Position numbers and translations under genes: made by a program
Assembly (NCBI GenBank): GCA_947561715.1
Contig: OX387199.1
Span: forward strand, 11,599,001 to 11,663,000
Reading direction: 5' to 3'
DNA: 64,000 nucleotides
Origin: Ascidia mentula
Lineage: Eukaryota > Chordata > Ascidiacea > Phlebobranchia > Ascidiidae
Notes under the pieces: generated by a model
Told to the model about the DNA's origin: nothing
What the model saw: the letters and a program-made list of their open reading frames with translations, nothing else
Database searches by the model: none
In this document: piece by piece, positions 38,801 through 50,500 of the stretch
Layout of the letters: each line of letters opens with the position of its first letter
Position numbering within the stretch: position 1 is the stretch's first letter

Positions 38801-41800
38801 TCTATAAGAAAATATTTATTCTGGTTCAGCAATCATCGAACCACAGTTCGATGCTTCAAAAGTTAAAATGAGCGGCCCTGGTTTGGAAACTGGAAAAGTT
38901 GGAAAACCTAGTTGCTTCGACGTGGATTGTAGAGATGCTGGCGATGCACCTCTTACAGTTGAGGTTTTTAACGATGACGGATCTCCTCTATCTGAAATAC
39001 ACGTCAAAGACAATGGTGATGGAACCCACACGTATGAAAAAAGCTATGCCTTAATGTTACACCTATGTTACGCAATCGTGATATGCTTGCAGGGCTACGT
39101 TTGTACCAGACAAGCGGGGAAGAGAAGTGATTCATGTTGCTTATGGGGGTGTCGGAGTTCCACAGTCTCCAAAAACTGTTGACGTCAAACCTGATATTGA
39201 TACTAGCAACATAAGGACATACGGTCCTGGAGTTGAACCCAAAGGTAAATATATTGCTTCTGTCCTGTAATGATAATAACAATAAGCTTTGATTGCTTTA
39301 GGAGTTCTAGCTGATGTCGACACAACTTTTGCTGTCGATGCTTGCTCACTTGCGCCACATGGTGGAGATCACATAAAAGCAAGTGTTATTAACCCGAGTG
39401 GATCAAGCCTTCCAGCAGATGTAAACGATGACGGACTCGGAACATACACTGTTAAATACGCCCCGATTGAAAAGGGTACAGATATATTTAAACATAACTT
39501 TGCATTTCACTGAAATATTTTCACGCTATTAACGCTCGCCAATTTTGTAGGTGCCCACGAAGTGATTGTAACATACGATGATGTCGCAGTCCCTGGTTCA
39601 CCTTTTCCCGTTGATGTTGACGAAGGTTGTGATCCAAGCAAAGTGCGTGCTCACGGGCCAGGCTTAGAAAAAGGGACGACCAACAAACCGGCCAAGTTTA
39701 CTGTTGATACTCGAGGGGCAGGAACTGGTGGACTTGGTTTAGCAATCGAAGGACCTTCGGATGCCAAAATTACTTGCACGGTTGACTAAATTAATTACGA
39801 GATTGTGATTGGGTGTTACAAATTCTTTTGTTGGATGCAGGACAGTAAAAATGGTACATGCGCTGTTGAGTATTTTCCCACTGCACCTGGGGATTATGAA
39901 GTTAACATCACTTATGGAGGTGAAAACATTCCAGGGTCCCCATTTCTTGTTTCTGTCAAAGATGTTGTCGACCCAACAAAGGTGGGTCCTTGGGTTTTTG
40001 TGAAGTTGTGCAAACTAAGTTTGTCGTATGCTCGTATAGGTCGTTTGCAAAGGTGCCGGGATATCACCGGGAGTTAGAGCGAATATCCCACAGACATTTG
40101 ACGTCGATTGCAGTAAAGCTGGTGTTGCTCCGCTTCAGGTGGCGGTTAAAGGCCCAAGAGGTTCATGACGTTTCTACGTACTTCGCAAGCTGCGCGACTG
40201 CGGTTAAGTATGACTGATATTTGATGTGTTCCAGGAGTAAAGGAGGATGTTGAAATAGTTGATAACCTTGACGGGAATTACACAGTTGGGTATACACCAA
40301 GTAAAGAAGGATCCTATCAGGTTCAAGTACAGTATGCTGATCAGGAAATTCCTCGCAGCCCTTACCGTGTTCGCGTTCAGCCAACACATGACGCTAGCAA
40401 AGTACAAATCCCATATTGACTATAGTATATTTGCAACGTCCAATATTTGTTTCTTGTCCAGGTGAAGTGCAATGGACCAGGTTTAGCCACAAGTGGCGTT
40501 CCTGCATCCTTACCAGTCGAATTCAACATCGATGCGACCGATGCTGGGGATGGTGTTTTGGCTGTACAAATCACGGTGCGTAACACAACGATTGAGAAAG
40601 TCTTACCACTTTATATTTTCGTGTAACTGTGGAAAATGGTTTCCAAATCATTGTAGAATCCCAACCGTCAGAAATATGCAATGGAAATGCCCGTGGGCGA
40701 AAAAATTAAAGAAAAATATAAGCCAGCTAAGGCCAGTGAAGCAGTCACTTATGAGGGAGTTGGCCCCGCAAGCCAGAAACAGCCAAATGTGGTAGAGGCC
40801 ACTGTAAGTTGGGTCATGGCATTTTTATCTTTGACCCATGCCTAATTTCCTGGGTGGCAATAAGCATTTCGGTGCCTTGTGTGCTTCAAATTTTTATGCC
40901 AAACTGCAACTGGTGGTTTGAGAAAGCTGATCTTCAGTGTTTTTTTAATGAATGGCAATCAATTCTCAACAAATCACCATAACATCAGTTTAAAAATCTT
41001 TGCATGTTGGTGTCTAGCTTCTTTAAATCTTTTCAAAACTAACAGCAGTTACCACAAAATTGATTACTTAATTAGTTGCAATGTTTGGTTTATTCTTGTG
41101 CTAAAACTTTTCAACATGTAGTTTTTTATTTTGAAAATTATTCTGACATAAAAATGTTGCGATACACTTCAGGACCCGAATGGAAACCCTAAGAAAGCAC
41201 AAATACGAGACAATGAAGATGGCACTTACACGGTGTCTTATGTGCCTGATCTTGTTGGAAGATACACAATATCCGTTAAATATGGTGGTGATGAAATTCC
41301 GTATTCGCCATACCGCATCCGCGCACATCCTTCAGGAGACGCAAGCAAATGCATCGTCACCGGTACGAACTTTGTTTTTATTTGAATACTTTTTCTTTAC
41401 ATTTACTTTTATTGCTAACTTTCTCGATTTCTTCGAATATCTTGCGATCACTATATGAAATTCATCGATTTCTTTTTCTTTTCTCCTCTTGCTTCTTCAG
41501 TATCTTTCGGTGCAGGTTCGTTTTACTTTTCCGTGAGTTCATGCACGCTATAATCCTCTAATAAACATTACCACGTACATTGACAGGAGATGGTTTGGGT
41601 CCAACCATTGTAATTGGGGAAGAAGCGGTTATTACAGTTGATCCGAGCAATGCCGGCAAAGGAAAAGTAACTTGCGCAGTTGTCAAGCCAGATGGGAACC
41701 AACTTGAAGCCGATGTAGTCGAAAACAAAGACGGCACATTTGACATTTTCTACACTGCCCCAGAACCTGGTTCTTATTCTATCAACATACAATTTGGGGG

Positions 41801-44800
41801 AGTTGATGTTCCCGACAGTCCATACAAAGTTACGGTATGTCGATTTGGAAACAACGTACCTAAATGCAAATGGCTTTTGTGATCTGATGTTTTCAATTTA
41901 TAGTAGTTTTAAGATATGTTTGCTCTATGTGTGAAGTCATGTCATATTGGGAATGCCATGATTCAAATTCGTGTTTGTACATTAACCAGTGTTTGTATAT
42001 TTTTATGTCTGACTAAACTTAATTACTGCTTTTGTTGCGCTGTATTGTATGATATGCATGATCTGTTTCACCTTCGTTGTCATTCATACCATGTTACAGG
42101 CCAATAGTGGTTCAAAACAAATTCCGATTGATGAGGATATTGTTCAAGTTGCCGAAGTTGCCCCTGCTTACTCATGCATGAATGGTGAAAAGCTGGTAAA
42201 CACGTGTTTATTGGTGGAGTGTTTTTGGTCAAATAGCATTTGTGTCATTAGTTTTATTGCCATGTGTGAATGAATTATAACAAATTGACCAACGTAGATC
42301 TGAGTTCAATACTGCTTTTAGGCTATTGAGCAAGTTGATGGACCCGATTCCCTTCGACCTGTTATGCTCATGTTTGATCTTCCCACTAGACATGGCAAAC
42401 TCTCCAGTACGTTGAATATTTGCTTATTTAACGTGTTTATATGCTGACGCAAACCTGTTGCTACAGGTGAAGTTACTACTCCCAGTGGACACAAGGAAAC
42501 TCCTACAATTAAGGACAATAGAGATGGTACAATTTCGGTCCAATATCAACCTCACGAACGGGGATTGCACGACATGTCAATTTACTTGGACAACGAACAT
42601 ATTTCAGGTTTAGAAAAGAACAGATAAAGTACCTCCTTCTTTTGCAACTTTTTAACAATTGCGTTATAGGAAGCCCAATTCAATTCTATGCCGATGTGGT
42701 AGCGCCAGGTCATGTCACAGCTTATGGGCCTGGACTCGTTACTGGCAAAGTCGGAGAACCTGCAAATTTCACGATTGTAACGAAAGATGCTGGAGCGGGT
42801 ATTTATATTTGTTTTGTGATAAATTATATTTACTATCATCTTGACCTTAATATATCATTTCAGGTGGTTTAGCTTTGGCGGTGGAAGGACCCTCGAAAGC
42901 TGAAATATTCTGTGAAGACAATAAGGATGGCACATGTTCAGTTTCTTATTTGCCGACTGCGCCGGGAGAATACACCATCACTGTTAAATTTGACGACCAA
43001 GACATCCCTGGTTCTCCGTTTCTCGCTAACATTGCCGGTAGGAAGAGACACTTTCCTCGTTTGGCTTTTTGCTCTGATTACAAATTGGCTTTGTGTCGCA
43101 GGAGGCCCAGATCAAAGAAAATCCAAACTTTCGTACGGTACTACGAGTGACGTGGCACTAAAAATTAACGAATGCGATCTGTCAGTCCTAGCAGCAAGTA
43201 TCGTTGCTCCTTCGGGACACAAGGAAGATTGCTGTCTAAAAAAATTGCACAACGGTCACATAGGTAAACGTTTATTTTAGTTTGTGATCACATCTGTTTA
43301 CTAAGTCCGTTCTTTCAATGAAGGCATTTCATTTACACCTAAGGAAATTGGGGAACATTTGGTAAATGTGACAAAACGTGGGCAGCATGTAACAAACAGT
43401 CCATTCCGTATCATGGTTGGTGAGTCGGAAATTGGTGACGCCAGTAAAGTTAAAGTAACTGGTGATGGATGCAAAAAGTGTTGTGTTATGGAAAGAACCC
43501 AATTTATGGTAGACACGAGAAAGGCAGGTATGTATTTTGGTATCAGTGTATACTTGATTACAGGGTTTATTTGTTTGTACATCAATTCAACAGGATATGG
43601 TGGTCTTGGCCTATCCATAGAGGGTCCAAGTAAGGTGGATATCAACTGTGAAGATATGGAAGACGGTGTATGCAAAGTTACGTACACGCCACAAGATGCT
43701 GGCAATTACATTGTTAACGTCAAGTTTGCCGATAAACACGTTCCTGGCTCACCGTTTACGGTGAAATGTACGAACTGATAAATATTGTGCATCGGAGAAA
43801 ATTTTGCTTAAATTTGTACATGTTATTCACCAGGTGAGGGCGATGGCACCATTCAAAAACAAAGTATTACACGCCAGCAAAAAGCAGCATCCATTGCAAC
43901 TGTTGGAAGTACTTGTGATCTTAACTTGATAATTCCTGGTAAGATATAGGACAGTGCAATTTCTCGCTTCCTTTTGAATAATTTTCTCGCTTTTTCATCT
44001 CTTTTCTCCAACCCTTATTTTTCTCCTCACTTTTCTCATGAAAAGAAAACTGGAAAAAGTCACTTTCTACGGAATCGCGACCATCCAGTGCGTCATACAG
44101 TCAATCCTATTCGAGAATGGAACAAACATCGTACAAAAGCTCATCGTTAGGTGGCGCACAAACGCAAACTTTTGTCCAAGAAAAATTTGGCCGTCCTATC
44201 TCTTCAACCTCTTTATCTAACACTTCTTCATCCACGTTTGTACCTAAATTTACTAAAAACTTGGCAAAGTTTGGGACTTTTGAGCATCCGTTTTACAATA
44301 AAGGCAAGCTTTTTTCCTTCTACCAACATGGGTCGCGTTTGTAAAGCAAACTTTTCATTTCATTTCTGTGTTAAACAGATGCTGGCGTTGCGGATCTGAC
44401 TGCTCAGGTTGAAAACCCGAGCGGACACAAAGAGAATGCAGAAATTGTAGAAACAGATAAAAATTCATACAGTATCCGATTTGTACCAAAGGTATTTGAA
44501 GGTTAAATTTACATTTAACTAGATTAGATTTTTAGTATTTACCTCATTTGTATATTTTGTTTCACTTATCAGTAATTACTCCATATGTTTTATGGGTGAA
44601 ACAAGTATTTGCTTTGCAGGAAATGGGAGTACACACAGTAAGTGTAAAATATCTAACCCAACATGTCCCTGGAAGTCCATTTCAGTTTACTGTTGGACCA
44701 TTGGGTGACGGTGGAGCCAAAAAAGTCACTGCAAGTGGACCTGGCTTGGAAGCGGCCACTGTCAAAGTGCCAGGTACTAAAAATTAAAAGTGTGTCAGTT

Positions 44801-45600
44801 GTTCTGAAACTGTTCTTGCATTTCCCTGTACTCCTTTCGACAGCTGATTTTTGTATCTGGACGAGAGAGGGAGGAGCTGGAGGTTTGTCCATAGCTGTGG
44901 AAGGACCGTCTAAAGCAGAGATCAATTTTGAGGATAGGAAAGATGGATCATGCGGCGTATCGTATGTGGTAACAGAGCCAGGTTAGCATTTTCAAGAAAT
45001 CAGTTGTGTCGTACCTTGTGTATGCCGACAAACCACAACAACTATTCGTATTCGCAGGTGATTACGAAGTTTCGGTGAAGTTTAATGACGAGCATATTCC
45101 AAGCAGTCCCTTTCCCGTTCATGTTAGTGGTGTTGGAAGTGGGGCGACAGATTCTGTATGTTAATATGTTTAGATGGAAATCCTGTGGTTAATGTTTGTC
45201 GATTTTGTTTTTGTTTTAAAGAGTCGATTCAAATCGGATTCTTCTAAAGTCAAATCATTCGGAGGTGGTTTGCGAAGAGCTAAATTTGGAGAAAACAACT
45301 CATTTACAGTGGATTGTGGGAATGCAGGTACTTTGATAAACTTGACGCAACACATAGCAACACGCAAAAAACGTGTATTCTCTCAAATGTAGAAAACGAT
45401 TTTACTTTTTAGGTAGTAACATGCTTATGGTTGGTATCCACGGACCCAGTACGCCGTGTGAAGAAGTTCATGTGAAGCACATGGGACATCGAAGATACAC
45501 GGTCACATACACTGCTAAGGAATCCGGCCAGTACTTGCTCATTGTCAAATGGGGAGAAGATCACATTCCCGGAAGTCCGTTTCATGTTAGTGTGCAATGA
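29823..45600 (+). CDS. FLN: Filamin (actin-crosslinking protein), complete gene
   Basis: I traced 52 exons, two of them mutually exclusive, with phase-consistent joins giving about 2,746 residues when both cassettes are used. Human FLNA has 2,647. Exons 1-4 encode the CH1-CH2 actin-binding domain, including [30 protein letters not shown] and [19 protein letters not shown]. Then come filamin Ig repeats in this order: 1, 2, 3, a second 2-3 pair, 4-15, hinge 1 (42100-42195), 16-21 and 24. That makes 24 repeats. Repeat 24, the dimerisation domain in vertebrates, is well kept ([34 protein letters not shown]). Repeat 15 keeps the [17 protein letters not shown] signature. Repeats 22-23 are absent. 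Filamins crosslink F-actin and bind integrin tails, mainly through repeats 19-21, all present here. Introns after 38299 and 44303 start with GC. An in-frame ATG at 29877 aligns with the conserved MPATE of FLNA. Confidence 0.95.
31390..31487 (+). other. FLN: Filamin alternative exon 3A (end of CH2)
   Basis: This 98-nt exon follows a TTGAG acceptor and precedes a GTGGGA donor. It reads [14 protein letters not shown] and ends in [10 protein letters not shown]. It has the same length and phase as the next exon (31663-31760) and shares 19 of 33 residues with it. Using both would shift the frame, so one excludes the other. Confidence 0.8.
31663..31760 (+). other. FLN: Filamin alternative exon 3B (end of CH2)
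   Basis: This 98-nt exon lies between an AATTAG acceptor and a GTAAAG donor. It reads [14 protein letters not shown] and ends in [10 protein letters not shown]. It is closer to human FLNA (GLCPDWDSWD, ADDWLGIPQ) than exon 3A and is probably the default form. Confidence 0.85.
40657..40803 (+). other. FLN: Filamin cassette exon inside Ig repeat 14
   Basis: This 147-nt exon (49 codons) is phase 0 at both ends, with acceptor TTGTAG and donor GTAAGT. It encodes a Lys/Glu/Pro-rich stretch ([18 protein letters not shown]) that breaks the Ig fold between AVQIT and DPNGNPKKA. Skipping it restores the FLNA-like AVQITDP. The exon is therefore likely optional. Confidence 0.65.
41501..41515 (+). other. 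FLN: Filamin 15-nt microexon
   Basis: TATCTTTCGGTGCAG lies between a strong polypyrimidine/TTCAG acceptor and a GT donor. It enters in phase 1 and leaves in phase 1, adding VSFGA between CIVT and GDGLGPT. That corresponds to the VSIGG-GLGAG stretch of FLNA repeat 15. Confidence 0.7.
44046..44303 (+). other. FLN: Filamin 86-codon exon inserted in Ig repeat 20
   Basis: The exon has phase 1 at both ends and is in frame. Its Ser/Thr/Tyr-rich product starts [10 protein letters not shown] and includes [20 protein letters not shown]. It sits between LNLIIP and ADLTAQV, the site of the FLNC-specific insert, which starts GNWFQ as I recall it. Skipping the exon yields a normal repeat 20. Its donor is GC, not GT. 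Confidence 0.75.
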
Positions 45601-47511
45601 ACAACGACACACAGATGAATTGCTGTATTTAACTTAGTATCGCAAAAAATTCTAAATACAATATGACATTATATTTAGTATTTTTGCTGCTTTGCATACG
45701 TGGTGAACTGCAACTGAGCACTTGGTTAAGATGAAAGTATATTTTCGGTGAATGCTTGTATGATCTTTTAAATCGTTTGTGAGGCAAAGAGGCACGCAGA
45801 TTTTTCGCATTTTGTACATTATCAAACTACATATCGTAACATGTTAAAACGACGCATTTAAATGAAGACTTGCATCTGAATGTTTGTGACATAGCTTTGT
45901 TTTTGTGTTTGTCAGCTCTACCTGTACATAGCGATGAGCTGCCATTGTGTCCACGCAGTATATTATTGTTGGTGCCGTTATACTCTATAAAATAAAGGAT
46001 GGCTTAATGTGTAACTCTTGGTGTATGTTTATACTTTGTGAAAAAGAACTTACGAATATGTCATCGACAACATTTTTAGAGCTTATGGCAAGCAAAATCT
46101 TCAACTCCAGCAGAAAATAAAAAGGATTTTTTCTTACAATAAATTTCGGTAATTAATTTGAAGATCCGTCACAGTTTTTTTGAGAATTTACTTTGTAAAT
46201 TAGACAATAAAACAACAAAAGAAAATATTGGAATTGGACATCTCTCAAAACCCGAATGGTGAAATAAATTTTTATTTGTGCACCTAGTATAAGAATCGTT
46301 TATTGGCTTTTGGTGCATGGCTAGAGATTCCCATGTAGCGTTAGTTAATCCGGAGAACGTGTTGTTTGTAATGGTTATTTGTTAAAGAAACCATAGGACT
46401 TGCTATGAAATGCTGTAGATTTAATTGCAAATAAGAGTATCGCTTAAATGTATTTCATTGTGTAAATTCGATCTTTCTTGAATGGCTCGTCTACTGATGG
46501 TAGAACAATTTTTCTTGTTTGTCGCCGAAGCGTCGTAAGTATCTATCACATTTCGATATTGAATCTTATTCCAACACTTATCAAATAATATTTATTTTTA
46601 TCATGTTCTAGTTCTTTTCGCCTTCCGTATCGTGTTGATATACAACAAGCGCAATTTGTTTATAAAAGTGCCCAAATCGTCAAGTTTCCAAATTTCCACA
46701 GGCAAATACCGCCGCACCCGACGACAAAAGATCTACCAGTTTTGCCTATGGTGGACATCTTTGCGCACTTTTCTAAAGCAATCACCGCACCCCTAGGCAA
46801 AAAGGCTAAAACAATAAGCCAAACCCTTGCAACAATTGGTTAATTAAGATCGCCACGCTTTTAACAGAAAAATCCGTGGGACAAGAAATCACAGCAAAGC
46901 GCGCGCACATACACGTGGAAGCAATCTATGCAAGGCAAAGCGCCGTGCGCACACTCATGAGATTCCGCGTTCCGGTCGCGAAAGCGCTTACGAAGGAGGA
47001 AAACCGCCAGGCACGCGTTCGACCAGTTCGTGAACGACGAGACCAGGAACTAAACGAGCTACTGCTGTTATTTTGTTACTTTCACAATTAAACATCGTCA
47101 GCTCACAGCCTCAGACGAGACGCGCAGTCGCACAAAACGTAGCCGGAAATGACGTCAGTAATCAGATCTGACGAGATACTCACGACGAAAGCAGTACTGT
47201 CAGCCTGTCAGCAACACCGTACAGCCTGCGCTGCAACTGCCCTTTATGAGGAAATGACCATGCGACATCGTACGCGCTTAGTCGACGATAAGTAACATCA
47301 CGCACTGGCAAAGGTTGCTTCTGTGTGCAGAAATAGGCACAGGATTACGGCTTTTCCGTAATAATCTTGTAAACGTAACTATCCGTCAGTTTTGATATAG
47401 GTCAACAATGGTAGTTTTGGATAAGGTTCTGGGTATGAAACTACCATAAACCTACTATTTGGTTATGTAAAGTGAAAGTCAAACACTGTTGTTTTGGGTA
47501 ACGTTGGCAAA
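45601..47511. other. Intergenic region with a GC-richer block
   Basis: The first 400 bp are the filamin 3' untranslated region. A block at about 46640-47340 is clearly richer in G, C and CpG than its surroundings and has no supported gene. It lies just upstream of the SAND-SAM gene and may be its promoter region. Confidence 0.45.
45991..45996 (+). terminator. Polyadenylation signal of filamin
   Basis: AATAAA lies 391 bp after the filamin stop, in AT-rich DNA. Use is inferred from position. Confidence 0.45.
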
Positions 47512-50500
47512 ATGAGAAGAGACAAGCGGAAGATCTCAAAAAATAGGACTGGGTTTCAAGGACAAAATTCTGCAGTTGAAAACGAGGAACAAATTTTAGA
47601 TAAGATAAATGAATCCGCGAATTCGGAAGACAACTTACAGCATGATAAACCTTGCAAACAAGTTAAAGTCAGGGACTCTGTTGGCACCAAATTAAAGCTT
47701 GACAAAAGCCAACAGCAAAATAATGACGAGCTAATTGCACCGGAATCTGTTTCCACTAACAGTGAATTTTCGAATCCCATACGAAATTTGGAAAGCGCCA
47801 ATAGCAAATTAAAATCTTCCCAGCGCATAGACAACAACCTGGATACAACAGAAAACAAGTTGGAATTGGACATAAAAGAAACCGGTGACGTTGCAAAAGG
47901 ACAATTTGAATCTACCTCAGATGACCTACACACATCCACTCCCGATGTAGCGTCCAGGTTTTATTCAAGGTATGCTATTTCATTTGTTTAAATAGTATAT
48001 CACTGTTGCGAAAACCCAGCACCGCATTGTTTGTGTATAAGTAATAGGCGCAAAGCTCGGACTCGTTCCACCGGATGTGATGTCACTCTTTCGCCTTCGC
48101 GTTTTCGCTGTGATCCTTCACGCGCCATAGAATTAAGAATGCGCTGCTATTGTGTGTGATGCCATCAGTATACCAATTTTCAGGCCAAAGCGAAGCAGCT
48201 AAATTTGAACTTCCACCACTACTATATAACAAAAAATATTTGTTCAATTGAAAATGTGTAATAGAAAAAACGTCAGAAATGTGTTACTCCTTTAGGAGCC
48301 CTAGGAATATCAATTGAAAATGTTCATATTTTTACAGTCTAAATCTTTTGGCAACTCGGGCATTTTTTAATGTGAAGCTTGAACCGGTTGAAGTTTCAGT
48401 CGCCGAAAAGTGTGGACAAGACTACTTGTCGTCATTAAAACACAAGTCTGTATATTTTCTACTACGAATAATGAAACTGTCTTGACTGAAGTAACAGTAA
48501 TAATTAATTTAAAAGCCAAATCATTGGGTAATGTCTAAATGTGTTAGGCAAGAAACGAAAAATTTTGTGGATGAATGCAACGCTACTTCAAACAATGAAA
48601 GTGGCAGCCCGGTTTCGAAAGAAGATTTGTCTTGCTTGCCGCCTCATGCCGAAGTTTCCTTACAAACTTTTGCTGAACAATTGCGCCACAACGACTCAGC
48701 AAGCATGGTGGTGCGTCGACCCCTTGCTGCGAAAATGTCAAATCCAGGGCCAGGTAGCGCTTTTAGGTCAAAGTGAATTTTTTTAACTTCAAAGACTGAT
48801 TTATCACCTTTTTTGCAAAGAGTCATTAAACACTGGAGGTGGAAGAACAAACGGTTCTTCGTTGCACCATTTTGTTACACGTTACACTGTTGAAAAACCA
48901 GATGATTCTTCGAGGTTAGGATTAGACATTTGCTTGGAAAGTAACGATTTGAATGAGGCAATATTGGAAGTGGAGTGTGGTGGCAACAAAGGACTTTTAT
49001 ACGTCACAAAACTATGCCAAGGCAGCAAGGGTGAGTATTGTTAATATGTGTTTTTATCACAATATTCAAATTGTGGACCCTATACAGCAGTGGTTCTTAA
49101 CCGGGGGGGGGGGGGGGCGTCAACCAATTCTCATGGGGGGCGCAAGCTCTATACCAAAACTTAATTTTTTGTAGTGACTTTAATGCTAGCTAGCTTATTT
49201 ACGTAGATCGACAAAAACACAATTGCTTTTAGTATGAAACCTATTTACAGTTTGGGGGGGTGCACAAGTCAAGTCTGTTACAAAAAGGAGGCGTGATAGA
49301 AAAAGGTTAAGAACCACTGCTATACAGGATACAGCAGGGGTCTCAAACTCAAACTTACCGAATGGCCAAATTATAACTCGAGATTATTTTTGTTGCCAAA
49401 AATATTGCACAACAGGAATAAACTGTAGTTGAATTGGTGTGCCGCAAAATGGGCAGAGATGTGCCGCGAAAGTTTTTAACAATAATCAATTAACAATAAT
49501 TTCTGAAATGTTAAAGTAAACGTTGCAAAATCGCCAACTTGCAAGACCAGCTTTCAAAGGAACAATGGCTTCTTGTGACGAAACAATAGCAATAGCTTTC
49601 CAAAACGGCTTTTTTTCTTAAAACTTTACAATCAATGAATCACGAGCATTTTAATCGGTTCCGAATAAAACGACTAACTTAAAAGTAATTGGAATTTTGC
49701 TTAACTGGCGGTACTAAAAGCATCCGCAGGCCGCGTGTTTGAGACCTCTGATATACAGCATGCAATAATAATATCTCACTGAACGATCTGTTTCAGTTAA
49801 AATAAAACCGATTTATGACTTCTCGACTGACAGAAACTCACCACCATTATCAAATATTCTCTATTGGCATTAGTGTTATAGAAAGTCCTCAAAGATAAGT
49901 TTGGCGTGATGTACGAAGAGCATACGTCGTTATTAAGTAAATTGTACAGTATATGGTATTACATTGTTAATTACATCCTTACAGGACAGTCCATTCTTTT
50001 CAATGACGAATGGTTGACCCCAAACGAATTTCAATTTATAAGCGGAAGAGAAACTGCTAAAGATTGGAAGCGGAGTATTCGACACTGCGGAAAAAGCTTA
50101 AAAACTTTGATGACTAAAGGTGTTCTCCAAGTTCACCCTCCAGTTTGTGAATGCGATTACTGCAAGGGATTATCGACTGCAAAATCGGTGAGTTTGTTTC
50201 GTTTTATTCACCGATCATAATTTAAGCGCGTAAATCTCAATAGTAAATGTTTTGGTGAAAGTAAAATTATTAAAAATTGCATGTAGATTAACTAAAAATT
50301 AACTACTGACATCGCTGTAACTGGGCGTCCCGAGACGATTGTAGGTGGGGCTAAAAGTACAAGAGGCGTTATGCAGACTTTCAAACTACCCAGAATACAA
50401 CACCTTCTGGTACGGTAGAATAGCTTAGGACCGCAGCGTTCACAACAGCATAGTAGCTGGAAACAACTCGTCAGTTCCATGTCAGGAAGGAAGGAACTGT

